A DNA stretch of 48,630 nucleotides from an uncultured Collinsella sp. (GCA_900544845.1 UQWV01000006.1:1-48630), one strand, 5' to 3'; shown: positions 32,795 through 41,788, numbered from the stretch's first letter. Notes: generated by a model from the letters alone, not told the origin. Numbers and translations are program-made.

Positions 32795-33733
32795 ATGAGC
32801 AATGTTTACACGTCCATCGATCAGCTTATCGGCCACACCCCGCTTCTGGAGCTCACCCACTTCGAGGCCGACGAGGACCTCAAGGCCCGTGTGCTCGTCA
32901 AACTGGAATACTTCAACCCCGCCGGGTCCGTCAAAGACCGCGTCGCCAAGAACATGATTGACGAGGCCGAGAAGGCCGGCAAGCTCGTGCGCGGTGGCGA
33001 CTACACCATCATCGAGCCCACGAGCGGCAACACCGGCGTCGGCATCGCTTCGGTGGCGGCGGCCCGCGGCTACAAGGTGATCATCACCATGCCCGAGACC
33101 ATGTCCGTCGAGCGCCGCAAGCTGATGCAGGCATACGGTGCGCAGCTCGTGCTCACCGACGGCTCCAAAGGCATGAAGGGCGCTATCGCCAAGGCCGAGG
33201 AACTGCAGAAGGAGACGCCAAACAGCATCATCGCCGGCCAGTTTGTGAACCCCGCCAACCCCGCCATCCACAAGGCCACGACCGGCCCCGAGATCTGGGA
33301 TGACACCGACGGCGAGGTCGACATCTTCGTCGCCGGCGTTGGAACCGGCGGCACCGTGACCGGCGTGGGTGAGTTCCTTAAGGAGCAGAACCCCGAAATC
33401 AAGGTCGTCGCCGTCGAGCCCGCCACTTCCCCGGTGCTCTCCAAGGGCCAAGCCGGCCCGCACAAGATCCAGGGTATCGGCGCCGGTTTTGTGCCCGACG
33501 TCCTCGACACCCAGGTCTATGACGAGATCATCCCCGTCGAGAACGACGACGCCTTTGCGACCGGCCGCGCCGTGGGCCACAAGGAGGGCGTGCTCGTGGG
33601 CATTTCGTCCGGCGCCGCCGTGTGGGCCGCGCTGCAGCTGGCCAAGCGCCCCGAGAACGAGGGCAAGACCATCGTGGCCCTGCTTGCCGACACCGGCGAG
33701 CGCTACCTGTCCACGGCGCTCTTCCAGGACTAG
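32795..33733 (+). CDS. cysK: Cysteine synthase A (O-acetylserine sulfhydrylase)
   Basis: The protein has 312 aa, the normal length. It makes cysteine from O-acetylserine and sulfide with PLP in the cytosol. PLP lysine is K47 in NPAGSVKDR; the substrate loop is TSGNTG; the phosphate-binding loop is GVGTGGT; and the C-terminus has ISSGAAVWAA. ATG start with GGAGG seven bases upstream. Promoter with good -35/-10 at 32659, divergent Rrf2 gene, and a strong terminator downstream. No serine acetyltransferase gene is next to it. Confidence 0.97.
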   Translation: MSNVYTSIDQLIGHTPLLELTHFEADEDLKARVLVKLEYFNPAGSVKDRVAKNMIDEAEKAGKLVRGGDYTIIEPTSGNTGVGIASVAAARGYKVIITMPETMSVERRKLMQAYGAQLVLTDGSKGMKGAIAKAEELQKETPNSIIAGQFVNPANPAIHKATTGPEIWDDTDGEVDIFVAGVGTGGTVTGVGEFLKEQNPEIKVVAVEPATSPVLSKGQAGPHKIQGIGAGFVPDVLDTQVYDEIIPVENDDAFATGRAVGHKEGVLVGISSGAAVWAALQLAKRPENEGKTIVALLADTGERYLSTALFQD

Positions 33734-33845
33734 GGCCTGTCGCCCATAGGTTGAGCCCACGGACGAGCCGGTCTCCTTTCTCCCGGCAGTCTGAGCCCAT
33801 CCAATCAGGGTGTCCCACGAGACGCCCGAACTTGCTACAATGTCT

Positions 33846-33885
33846 GCGGCGCGGAACCAGCCTCCCGCGCCGCTTTTCTTTTTTG
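33846..33885 (+). terminator. cysK terminator / mnmA leader hairpin
   Basis: The stem gcggcgcgg pairs with cccgcgccgc, followed by ttttctttttt. A good -10 (TACAAT, 33836-33841) lies just upstream, so a transcript starting there would meet this terminator before mnmA. Confidence 0.75.
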
Positions 33886-33913
33886 GCCACATGCCACCAA
33901 GGAGAACCTCCCC

Positions 33914-35014
33914 ATGCACAACAAGCGCGTGCTCGTCGCCATGAGCGGCGGCGTCGATTCCAGCGTGACCGCGTACCTGCTCAAAAGCCAGGGCTACGAA
34001 TGCGTCGGCGCCACCATGCGCCTCACCTGCCCCGCGCCCGATCCCGCCACGGGCATGAGTAAGGTCGACCGCGACATCGCCGATGCGAAGGCCGTCGCCG
34101 AGCGTCTGGGGATACCCCACCATGTGCTCGACTTGCAGCAGACCTTCGACCACAGCGTTATCGAGCGCTTTGTGAACGCCTACCAGGAGGGGCTGACGCC
34201 CAACCCGTGCATCATCTGCAACCGCCACATAAAGTTTGGCACGTTGCTCGGTGCGGCGCTGGACATGGGCTGCGACTACATCGCAACGGGTCATTACGCC
34301 AAAACAAGCCAGACAGTAGACGGCACCTGGCAGCTGCATCGCGGCGAAGATCCCAAAAAGGACCAGAGCTACTTTTTATATTCGCTTACGCAGGAGCGCC
34401 TAGCGCACACGATCTTTCCGCTGGCAGGCCTAGACAAAGAGCGCGACGTGCGCCGCATAGCCGCCGAGCAAGGCTTTACCAACGCCCAGAAGGCCGAAAG
34501 CGAGGACATCTGCTTTATTCCAGACGGTGACTACGCGGGCTATATCGAGCGCCGCTGCGGACATCCCGCTGCACCGGGCGACATTGTGTGGCGCGACGGC
34601 AGCGTGGTCGGACGCCATAACGGCGCGTTGCGCTATACCATCGGCCAGCGCAAGGGCTTGGGCGTCGCGATGGCGCATCCCGTGTATGTGACGGGCGTCG
34701 ATGCCGCCAACAACACCGTGCATCTGGGCGAGGCCGAGGACCTAACGGCCACAGCACTCACGGCCGACGACTGGATCTGGAGCGCCCCTGCCGACCGCAT
34801 GGAGGCAGAACTCGATGCCGGCGGCATTCGCGTGGGCGCCAAGTACCGTTACCGTCAGAAAGACCAAGCAGCGACCCTTACGCGCGGCGAAGACGGGCAA
34901 ATGCTGCTGACTTTTGACGAGCCGCAGCGAGCCATCGCCCCCGGCCAGGCCGTTGTAGTCTACCACGGCGACATCGTCCTCGGCGGCGGCACGGTGACCG
35001 GCGCACTTAAGTAG
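33914..35014 (+). CDS. mnmA: tRNA-specific 2-thiouridylase MnmA
   Basis: The protein has 366 aa. It puts sulfur on U34 of tRNA Lys, Glu and Gln, using ATP and a persulfide donor. PP-loop SGGVDS (11-16); catalytic cysteines C102 (NPCIICNRHIKFG) and C200 (ESEDICFIPDGDY); and the fold-typical ATGHYAK and TIGQRKGLGVA. ATG with AAGGAG ten bases upstream. It follows cysK, which shares sulfur metabolism, but a terminator lies between them. No cysteine desulfurase gene is visible in the window. Confidence 0.96.
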   Translation: MHNKRVLVAMSGGVDSSVTAYLLKSQGYECVGATMRLTCPAPDPATGMSKVDRDIADAKAVAERLGIPHHVLDLQQTFDHSVIERFVNAYQEGLTPNPCIICNRHIKFGTLLGAALDMGCDYIATGHYAKTSQTVDGTWQLHRGEDPKKDQSYFLYSLTQERLAHTIFPLAGLDKERDVRRIAAEQGFTNAQKAESEDICFIPDGDYAGYIERRCGHPAAPGDIVWRDGSVVGRHNGALRYTIGQRKGLGVAMAHPVYVTGVDAANNTVHLGEAEDLTATALTADDWIWSAPADRMEAELDAGGIRVGAKYRYRQKDQAATLTRGEDGQMLLTFDEPQRAIAPGQAVVVYHGDIVLGGGTVTGALK

Positions 35015-35032
35015 CCCCATCCCCTTCATAAA

Positions 35033-35095
35033 TTGCGGTGAAATAGGGACTGTTTAAGCGTTTAAAACCGCCAAACAGTCCCTATTTCACCGCAA
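35033..35095. repeat. Palindromic repeat (ttgcggtgaaat...), copy 2
   Basis: Perfect 23-bp arms (35033-35055 with 35073-35095) enclose a 17-base loop. Same family as 23896-23957. It lies between the convergent mnmA and M42 genes and may double as a terminator. Confidence 0.75.
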
Positions 35096-35106
35096 CTTAG
35101 AGAGGA

Positions 35107-35142
35107 CGGCCTCGGTCGGTACTGCCGTATCAGCCGAGGCCG
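35107..35142. terminator. Hairpin after the M42 peptidase gene
   Basis: The 9-bp stem cggcctcgg/ccgaggccg starts eight bases past the M42 stop (minus strand). T-run is poor, so the terminator role is only probable. Confidence 0.45.
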
Positions 35143-35150
35143 CTGCATCG

Positions 35151-36179
35151 CTAGCGCTGTACGTAGGCTCGGACCAGCTCGTAGGTGTTGCGCACGCCGT
35201 CCATGTGGCTGCGCTCGTAGTTGTGGCTCGCATACACGCCGGGGCCGATCAGGCCGTGACGGATGTCGTAGCCGGCAGAGAGCGTGGCCTCAACGTCCGA
35301 GCCGTAGTGCGGGTACACGTCGATGGCGTAGTCAAGTTCAAGCTCGCGCGCGATATTGGACAGCGTGGTCACCAGGTCGTAGTTGTACGGACCACCCGAA
35401 TCCTTGGCGCAAATCGACACCATGCGCTCGGTGCAGCCCAGGTCGTCGCCCACGCAGCCCATGTCAACGCTGATCATCTCGCGCGTGTCGGCCGGCACGA
35501 AGGCACCGCCATGGCCGACCTCCTCGTACACGGTAAAGAGCAGCGAAACCTTACGCGAAAGCGTCACCTCGCCAGCGGCGACGGCACGCGCCAAGCCCAG
35601 CAAAATGGCGGCCGAAAGCTTGTCATCCAGGAAGCGGCTCTTAATGTAGCCGCTCTCCGTCACCGTGGTACGCGGATCCATAGCGATGATGTCGCCGGTC
35701 TGAATACCCAGCTCGAGCACATCGTCCTTGCTGTCAACGTTCTCGTCGAGCAGGATCTCCATGTTCTTCTCGATGGTCTTGACCGGCTCGTCGGCCACGT
35801 GCGCCGAAGGCTCGGTGTTGAGGACCACGCCCGTGTAGACATTGCCGTCGCGCGTATAAACGGTGCAGTTCTCGCCATCGGCCGTAGACCACTGATGCCC
35901 ACCAAGCGTCGTGGGACGCAGGCGGCCATTGTCCTTAATGGAGCGCACCATGGCGCCCAGGGTATCGACATGGCTCGCCAGTACGAGCGGCTCACCCTCG
36001 CCACCAAGTTCAACGAGCACGTTACCCTTATTAGAACGCTCAGGCCCAAACCCCATATCGTGCAGGGTCTCCATCAGATAATCAGTCGCCGCACGGGTAT
36101 AGCCCGTCGGCGAAGCAATCGAGGTAAGCGCCTTCAGCTGGTCAGTAATATAGGAGAGCGTAGAATCCATCTTGGACAC
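35151..36179 (-). CDS. M42 family aminopeptidase
   Basis: The protein has about 342 aa. It is a cytosolic dimetal aminopeptidase/endoglucanase-like enzyme that forms large tetrahedral oligomers in its family. Metal and catalytic residues: SHVDTLG (His-x-Asp), FLDDKLSA (bridging Asp), YEEVGHGG (catalytic and ligand Glu), SVDMG (Asp) and SHNYERSH near the C-terminus (His). Start is uncertain: AAAGG fits a GTG at 36179 (spacing 9) better than ATG 36170; the open frame reaches 36236. No operon partner. Peptide use in the gut is inferred. Confidence 0.88.
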   Translation of the reverse strand: MSKMDSTLSYITDQLKALTSIASPTGYTRAATDYLMETLHDMGFGPERSNKGNVLVELGGEGEPLVLASHVDTLGAMVRSIKDNGRLRPTTLGGHQWSTADGENCTVYTRDGNVYTGVVLNTEPSAHVADEPVKTIEKNMEILLDENVDSKDDVLELGIQTGDIIAMDPRTTVTESGYIKSRFLDDKLSAAILLGLARAVAAGEVTLSRKVSLLFTVYEEVGHGGAFVPADTREMISVDMGCVGDDLGCTERMVSICAKDSGGPYNYDLVTTLSNIARELELDYAIDVYPHYGSDVEATLSAGYDIRHGLIGPGVYASHNYERSHMDGVRNTYELVRAYVQR

Positions 36180-36299
36180 CAAAGTCACCCTTTCATATCG
36201 AATTAAACCCACAGCAACAATACCACCGCGAACCATCTTTTTACTTAGCGAGATAACCCATTGAGCTCCTCAGAACTGCGCCCGCCACGATAACGAGCC

Positions 36300-36428
36300 G
36301 GCGGGCCCCTGCCCGTTACCCCAACAATCTTCCGGCTGTTGGCCGGATCCCCCCGCCCAACTATGTGCGCAGGGGGGGCTTCCGACTTGTCCGAGGACGA
36401 TTGTGGGGCTAACGGGCAGGGGCCCGCC
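36300..36428. repeat. Long branched stem-loop element after fucO
   Basis: Arms 36300-36329 and 36399-36428 pair at 28 of 30 positions. The inner 69 bases hold further hairpins (ccgg-ctgttgg-ccgg; a C6/G7 stem). It begins eight bases after the fucO stop on the minus strand and has no T-run. It could be a dispersed repeat, a 3' mRNA structure or an RNA gene. Confidence 0.65.
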
Positions 36429-36436
36429 GAACCAAG

Positions 36437-37603
36437 TTAGGCAACCGGGCAGATCTTCTTGAAGAGCTCGATGACGTCGTCGAACGTCGCCTCGCGCGGG
36501 TTACCCGGGAAGCAGGCGTCGGCCATGGCGTCCTTGGCCAGGACCTCGATCTCGTCAGCCTTCATGGCCTCGCAGACGTGCGGGATGTTCACGTCGGCGG
36601 AGAGCTGCTTGACGGCGGCGATGGCGGCGTCGGCGGCCTCGTCGGTGCTCATGCCCGTGGTGTCAACGCCCATGGCAACGGCAACCTTGGCCAGGCGCTC
36701 GGCGCAAACCGGCTTGTTGAACTCCATGGCAATCGGCAGCAGCATGGCGCAGGCGACGCCGTGCGGGGTGTCGTAGTGAGCGGACAGGGTGTGAGCCATG
36801 GCGTGGTCGATGCCCAGGCCAACATTGGAGAAGCCCATGCCGGCGACATACTGGCCAAGAGCCATGCCCTCGCGGCCGGAGCCGGGCTGACCGGACTTGG
36901 CCTCGGCGACAGAGTCGCGCAGGTTCTCGCTGATCAGCTTAATAGCCTCAAAGTGGAACATGTCGGAGAGCTCCCAAGCGCCCTTGGTGGTGTAGCCCTC
37001 GATAGCGTGGGTCAGAGCGTCCATGCCAGTGGAAGCGGTCAGGCCGGCAGGCATGGAAGCCATCATGTCGGGATCGACGACAGCAACCTCGGGGGCATCG
37101 TTGGTGTCGACGCACACGAACTTGCGGACCTTCTCAGGGTCGGTGATGACGTAGTTGATGGTCACCTCGGCGGCGGTACCGGCGGTCGTCGGCACGGCGA
37201 TGGTGAACACGGCGTGGTTCTTAGTGGGAGCAACGCCCTCGAGGCTGCGGACATCGGCGAACTCGGGGTTGTTGATAATAATGCCGATGGCCTTAGCGGT
37301 GTCCATGGAGGAGCCGCCACCAATGGTCACGATAGCGTCAGCCTCGGCGGCCTTGAAGGCCTCGACGCCGTCCTTGACGTTCTGGATGGTGGGGTTGGGC
37401 TTGATCTCGGAGTAGAGGCTCCAAGCGATGCCGGCGGCATCGAGCTCATCGGTCACCTTAGCGGTAACGCCAAACTTGACCAGATCGGGGTCGGAGCAGA
37501 CGAAGATCTTCTTGTAGCCGCGACGCTGGAGCTCGCCGGGGATCTCCTTGATGGCGCCGGAACCATGATAAGAGATGGTATTGAGAACGAAACGATTAGC
37601 CAT
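36437..37603 (-). CDS. fucO: Lactaldehyde reductase / iron-containing alcohol dehydrogenase
   Basis: The protein has 388 aa. It resembles E. coli FucO along its length (TTAGTAAEVTINYVITD, ALGQYVAGMGFSNVGLG, GNPREAT), which reduces lactaldehyde to 1,2-propanediol with NADH in fucose and rhamnose fermentation. Metal ligands D195, H199, H267, H281 (spacing 14 between the last two as in FucO); the NAD loop is GGGSSMDT. ATG with GGGAGG upstream. It stands alone; no fucose genes nearby, so it may serve as a general alcohol/aldehyde oxidoreductase. The symbol is by similarity recalled, not searched. Confidence 0.88.
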   Translation of the reverse strand: MANRFVLNTISYHGSGAIKEIPGELQRRGYKKIFVCSDPDLVKFGVTAKVTDELDAAGIAWSLYSEIKPNPTIQNVKDGVEAFKAAEADAIVTIGGGSSMDTAKAIGIIINNPEFADVRSLEGVAPTKNHAVFTIAVPTTAGTAAEVTINYVITDPEKVRKFVCVDTNDAPEVAVVDPDMMASMPAGLTASTGMDALTHAIEGYTTKGAWELSDMFHFEAIKLISENLRDSVAEAKSGQPGSGREGMALGQYVAGMGFSNVGLGIDHAMAHTLSAHYDTPHGVACAMLLPIAMEFNKPVCAERLAKVAVAMGVDTTGMSTDEAADAAIAAVKQLSADVNIPHVCEAMKADEIEVLAKDAMADACFPGNPREATFDDVIELFKKICPVA

Positions 37604-37724
37604 TGATAGCCTCCCATCGTGTGCGGGGCACCCATTACGCCCCGCGCTATAAGTCCCATCCTAACGCTTTTGAAACAAAAAACGCGTGAGAACGTCAAAC
37701 TATTTAAAGCGTTTCAACAGACGA

Positions 37725-37763
37725 TGAAAAATATTGCGGCAAAGGGACAGCCCCTTTGCCGCA
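37725..37763 (-). terminator. Terminator of the YoaK-like gene
   Basis: The perfect 12-bp stem tgcggcaaaggg/ccctttgccgca is followed on the minus strand by atattttt, 6 bases past the stop at 37769. Confidence 0.85.
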
Positions 37764-37768
37764 TTCGG

Positions 37769-38485
37769 TTACTTTCGGCAGCCCTCTTTCCAAGCCTCGG
37801 CCGCAACCTTCCAGCGTAAGCGCAAGTCGCGCTCGCGGTCGATGAACATGATGGCAAACGCGACAAACAGCAGCAAGCTCGCCACGACGATGGCATGCAG
37901 GCCCATGCGTTCAATACACCAGTTGCCCAACACGGCGCCAAACACAAAGGTAAAGATCACGCCAAAGTACAGCAGGCCGTTTTCCAAAAAGCCGCGCCTG
38001 TGGGTGATGATGTAATCGTCCACGTTTTGCAGCGCGTTGCGCAAGTTGCCGATGCACATGGTCGTAGCGATGCCGTGACCGTGGATCTTGCGGAAGCTCT
38101 CGACTTGCATGCCGCAGGCAAAAGAGGTGAGGCAGTTGGCGAGCAGGTTGTAACCGCCACCGGGGATAAAGCTCACGCCCAGCAAGATGACGGCTTCAAA
38201 GAACACCGTCACCTGACGCCAGTGGATCACGCTGCCAAACCGCTCGTGTACCAGATCGGCAAGCATAATACCCACGGCAAACGACACCACAGGGAAGAAG
38301 TAGCGCCCCGCAAGTGCCCAGTTGCCCTCCGAGATGCTCACTCCCACGAGCAGGATGTTGCCTGTTTGCGCGTTGGCGAAAACATGGTCGCGCCCAATGT
38401 ACGAATACACGTCCATAAAGCCACCGGCGAGCGCCAAGATGATGCCCAGCTCAATAGACTCCGATATCTGTTTGGCACGCTGCAT
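37769..38485 (-). CDS. YoaK/DUF1275 family membrane protein
   Basis: The protein has 238 aa with about six hydrophobic segments. The family pattern is clear: LALAGGFMDVYSYIGRDHVFANAQTGNI near the N-terminus and CGMQVESFRKIHGHGIATTMCIGNLRNAL in the middle. Function of the family is unknown; transport is assumed. I chose ATG 38485 because AAGGAGG lies 10 bases upstream; the frame continues open to 38719 without a site. Divergent from ygiQ. Confidence 0.88.
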   Translation of the reverse strand: MQRAKQISESIELGIILALAGGFMDVYSYIGRDHVFANAQTGNILLVGVSISEGNWALAGRYFFPVVSFAVGIMLADLVHERFGSVIHWRQVTVFFEAVILLGVSFIPGGGYNLLANCLTSFACGMQVESFRKIHGHGIATTMCIGNLRNALQNVDDYIITHRRGFLENGLLYFGVIFTFVFGAVLGNWCIERMGLHAIVVASLLLFVAFAIMFIDRERDLRLRWKVAAEAWKEGCRK

Positions 38486-38669
38486 CGTCGTGCATCCTCC
38501 TTGTTGACGACTCTCTCGTGCGTTGGCGGAAACATAGCCGCCGTTCATACTGTAACCCATTGACAACATGGCGTGCGCGCGAGACGACCCCTTCGACACA
38601 GGGATACACAGTCTGGAAACAAACAACACCCGCATCGACACGCCGATCCGCCAGCTCGTGTACTCCACC

Positions 38670-38707
38670 AGTCTTTTTAGCCCCGTCCCAAAAAGACTGG
38701 TTACAAT
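38670..38707 (+). promoter_or_regulatory. Inverted repeat plus -10 upstream of ygiQ
   Basis: The perfect 9-bp dyad agtcttttt/aaaaagact (11-base spacer) is followed after three bases by TACAAT (38702-38707), a good -10. The dyad covers the -35 position, as an operator or activator site would. Confidence 0.45.
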
Positions 38708-38738
38708 TACGTGCAGCATACAAACACCGGGAGGGATC

Positions 38739-40880
38739 GTGGCAAAAAAGCCTCAGCACGCTCAGAACAACCAGCGCAGTCAGCAGGGCAAACAGGGCCA
38801 GCAGCAAAAGCGCGGCGGCAAGGCGCAGGGCACGGTCGCCCGCACCAAGCATTCCCAAGCGACGCCCGCCCGCCCCTGGCGCCCGGGCCGCGATAGATTC
38901 CTCCCCGTCAGTCGCGCCGACATGGATGCACGCGGCTGGGACCAGTGCGACTTTGTCTACATCTGCGGCGACGCCTACGTGGACCACCCCAGCTTTGGCA
39001 TGGCCATTATCAGCCGCGTCCTCGACGCGCACGGCTACAAGGTGGGCATCATCTGCCAGCCCGACTGGACCGACCCCGCCAGCATCAGCGTGCTCGGCGA
39101 GCCGCGCCTGGGCTTTTTGGTCAGCGCCGGTAACATGGACTCCATGGTCAACCACTATTCGGTGACCAAGCACCGCCGCCACACCGATGCCTACACGCCC
39201 GGCGGCGAGGAAGGTCACCGCCCCAATCGTGCCGTCACGGTCTACGGCAACCTCATCCGCCAGACGTTTAAGGACGCTCCCATCATTATCGGCGGCATCG
39301 AGGCAAGCCTGCGCCGCCTGGCCCACTACGACTACTGGCAGGACAAGCTCAAGCGCTCGGTACTACTCGACTCGGGCGCCGATATCCTCATCTACGGCAT
39401 GGGCGAGCACGCAATCGTCGAGATCGCCGACGCGCTCGACGCGGGACTGCCCGTCGACCAGATTACCTATATCAATGGCACCGTTTACCGCACGGGTTCG
39501 CTCGACGAGGTCTACGACTACGACCTGCTGCCCAGCTGGGACGACCTTACCGCCGACAAGCTCAACTACGCACGCAGCTTCAATGTGCAGCAGCAGAATA
39601 TGGACCCCATCACCGGACACCGCCTGGTAGAGCCCTACCCCAACAGCGTCTATGTGGTGCAGAACCCGCCATCGGCGACGCTCACCACCGATGAGATGGA
39701 CGAGGTAGCCGAGCTCCCCTACGCACGCGATTGGCATCCCGACTACGACGTGGCAGGCGGCGTGCCGGCCTTTGCCGAGATCAAGTTTTCCATTAGCTCC
39801 AACCGTGGCTGTTTTGGTGAGTGCTCATTTTGCGCCCTCACCTTCCACCAGGGGCGCGTGCTGCAGATGCGCAGCCACGATTCGATCATGCGCGAGGCCG
39901 AGCTGCTCACGCGCGATCCCGAGTTTAAGGGCTACATCAACGACGTGGGCGGACCGACGGCAAACTTTAGCCGCCCTGCCTGCGACAAGCAGCTCAAGCA
40001 CGGCGTGTGCAAGAACAAGCGCTGCCTGTGGCCGAGCGTGTGCAAGAACATGGTGGTCGACGAGAGCGGCTACACGCAGTTGCTGCGCGACCTGCGCCAG
40101 CTGCCGGGCGTCAAGAAGGTCTTCGTCCGCAGCGGCATCCGCTTTGACTACACCATGGCCGACGCCTCGGACGAGTTTTTGCGCGAGCTGCTGGAGCACC
40201 ATGTCTCGGGCCAGCTCCGCGTGGCACCCGAGCACGTGAGCGACGCGGTGCTGAGTGTGATGGGCAAGCCGAGCCGAGCCGTCTACGACGCGTTCTGCCG
40301 TAAATTTGAACGCCTGAACCGCGAATACGGACTCAAGCAGTACGTGGTGCCGTATCTGATCTCGAGCCACCCCGGCTCGACCATGAAGGAAGCCGTGGAC
40401 CTTGCCGAAGCCGTGCGCGACATGGGCTACATGCCCGAGCAGGTGCAGGACTTCTACCCCACACCGTCCACCATGTCGACGTGCATGTACTACACCGGCG
40501 TGGATCCGCGCACCATGGAGCCAATCTATGTGGCGCGCGACCCGCACGAGAAGGCCATGCAACGCGCGCTCATCCAGTATCGCAAACCCGAGAACTACAA
40601 GCTCGTGCGCGAGGCACTGGAAAAGGCCGGGCGTCGTGACCTGATCGGCTACACCAAGCATTGTCTGATTCGCCCCGTGCCACCACGCCCGGGCGAGACA
40701 TCGGCCAGCGGCGGGCATGGCACCGGCAAGAAGGGCGGCAAGGCCCACGGTGGCGCCGCCGGCAAGGGACCCAAGGGCAGCAAGGGCCACAGCGGCATGT
40801 CGCGTGCGCAGAACACCGCAGGCCGCAACCGCGCGGCCCAGGGGCGTCAGGGTGCCAACGGAGGCGGTCGCCGCAACTAG
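38739..40880 (+). CDS. YgiQ family radical SAM protein
   Basis: The protein has 713 aa. The radical SAM cluster motif is GCFGECSFC (CxxxCxxC) after FSISSNR. The N-terminal domain is typical for the group (DFVYICGDAYVDHPSFG...RVLDAHGYKVGIICQPDW), and a DUF3362-like C-terminus follows (VQDFYPTPSTMSTCMYYTG). The reaction is unknown. GTG start at 38739 with GGGAGG just upstream; ATG or other starts upstream lack a site. Both ends are low-complexity: an N-terminal Gln/Lys/Arg-rich stretch (about 8-45) and a Gly/Lys/Ala-rich tail of about 55 residues, which may bind nucleic acid (inference). The stop overlaps the convergent CPBP gene by four bases. Confidence 0.9.
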   Translation: MAKKPQHAQNNQRSQQGKQGQQQKRGGKAQGTVARTKHSQATPARPWRPGRDRFLPVSRADMDARGWDQCDFVYICGDAYVDHPSFGMAIISRVLDAHGYKVGIICQPDWTDPASISVLGEPRLGFLVSAGNMDSMVNHYSVTKHRRHTDAYTPGGEEGHRPNRAVTVYGNLIRQTFKDAPIIIGGIEASLRRLAHYDYWQDKLKRSVLLDSGADILIYGMGEHAIVEIADALDAGLPVDQITYINGTVYRTGSLDEVYDYDLLPSWDDLTADKLNYARSFNVQQQNMDPITGHRLVEPYPNSVYVVQNPPSATLTTDEMDEVAELPYARDWHPDYDVAGGVPAFAEIKFSISSNRGCFGECSFCALTFHQGRVLQMRSHDSIMREAELLTRDPEFKGYINDVGGPTANFSRPACDKQLKHGVCKNKRCLWPSVCKNMVVDESGYTQLLRDLRQLPGVKKVFVRSGIRFDYTMADASDEFLRELLEHHVSGQLRVAPEHVSDAVLSVMGKPSRAVYDAFCRKFERLNREYGLKQYVVPYLISSHPGSTMKEAVDLAEAVRDMGYMPEQVQDFYPTPSTMSTCMYYTGVDPRTMEPIYVARDPHEKAMQRALIQYRKPENYKLVREALEKAGRRDLIGYTKHCLIRPVPPRPGETSASGGHGTGKKGGKAHGGAAGKGPKGSKGHSGMSRAQNTAGRNRAAQGRQGANGGGRRN

Positions 40881-41788
40881 GGCAGCGGTGCGTTCGCTGC
40901 ATCCACCCCACACGCGTGGCGCAGCGAACGCATTACCTCAACGAGGATGACGCCGGCGATAGCGACCGTAATTGCCACATCGAGCGGCGTGTTCACAAAC
41001 CAGAGCAACGTCATGAGATACGACCCGGCATTAAAGGCAAAGTGCAGCAGGATCGTGTAGCGGAGCTTTCCGGTCGTCACGAGCACCCAACCAAAGATGA
41101 GGCCGGCGGCACCCGCGTAGCAACCCTGCACCCAATTCATGTGCATAAAACCGAAGATTGCCGCCTGCAGCACAATCGCCGCGGCAATACCCCACGTACT
41201 TGGGGCCGCCCAGGGCACCATGGCGCCGTCCTGCGCGCTCGCACGACGCCGGCGCTTCCAAAGTGGGCGGCACTGCGGATTAAACGCTCGGAGCGAAAAC
41301 TCAAAAATAATGCCGCGCACCAGCAGCTCTTCACAAAATGGGGCGCCGAGCACCGTAGTCAGGACGGCGAGATAGCTGGTGTCGCCCATGCCTGTTTCCT
41401 CGACAAGCTCGCTGTAGTCGGCCGCGGCCTCGGGCAACAGCGACAGCGCGGCGTCGGTCACGTAACCAACGACCACCTGCAGGGCAAGGCCAATCACGAT
41501 AACGCAGGCGATGCGTTTCCACGCCCCACGCGCTCCCCCGCCGAGCGGGTGCTCGCTTTGCCGGCGTGCCATAAACGAACGCGGCCACAGATAACGCCAC
41601 CACAGCAGCGCCATCAAAAACGACGCCATCTGCGCGGCAGCCTGAAGCAATTGAATGTCGAGGTCATCGATCGAAAAACCCATGAACACTGACGCGACGC
41701 CCAGAGCGGAAAACAAAACCACGCTCAGGGCAATATCGGCAGCGACGACGCCAAAACAGGCAAGCGCCCAAATCATCGCATTGAGCAT
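40877..41788 (-). CDS. CPBP family intramembrane metalloprotease-like protein
   Basis: The protein has 303 aa with about eight hydrophobic segments. CPBP (Abi) motifs are in place: FCEELLVRG (EExxxR), FGFMHMN (FxxxH) and LHFAFN (HxxxN/D). Members are type II CAAX-like proteases; bacterial ones take part in bacteriocin immunity or peptide maturation, but most are unassigned. ATG 41788 has GGAGGAGG upstream. The DinJ-like gene ends 23 bases upstream on the same strand, so they are probably cotranscribed. Its stop shares the palindrome CTAG with the ygiQ stop. Confidence 0.88.
   Translation of the reverse strand: MLNAMIWALACFGVVAADIALSVVLFSALGVASVFMGFSIDDLDIQLLQAAAQMASFLMALLWWRYLWPRSFMARRQSEHPLGGGARGAWKRIACVIVIGLALQVVVGYVTDAALSLLPEAAADYSELVEETGMGDTSYLAVLTTVLGAPFCEELLVRGIIFEFSLRAFNPQCRPLWKRRRRASAQDGAMVPWAAPSTWGIAAAIVLQAAIFGFMHMNWVQGCYAGAAGLIFGWVLVTTGKLRYTILLHFAFNAGSYLMTLLWFVNTPLDVAITVAIAGVILVEVMRSLRHACGVDAANAPLP

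Noticed and set aside
41137..41334. A small toxin gene hidden next to the DinJ-like antitoxin.
   Set aside because: The only small frames there are shadows of the CPBP gene and do not resemble RelE/YafQ.
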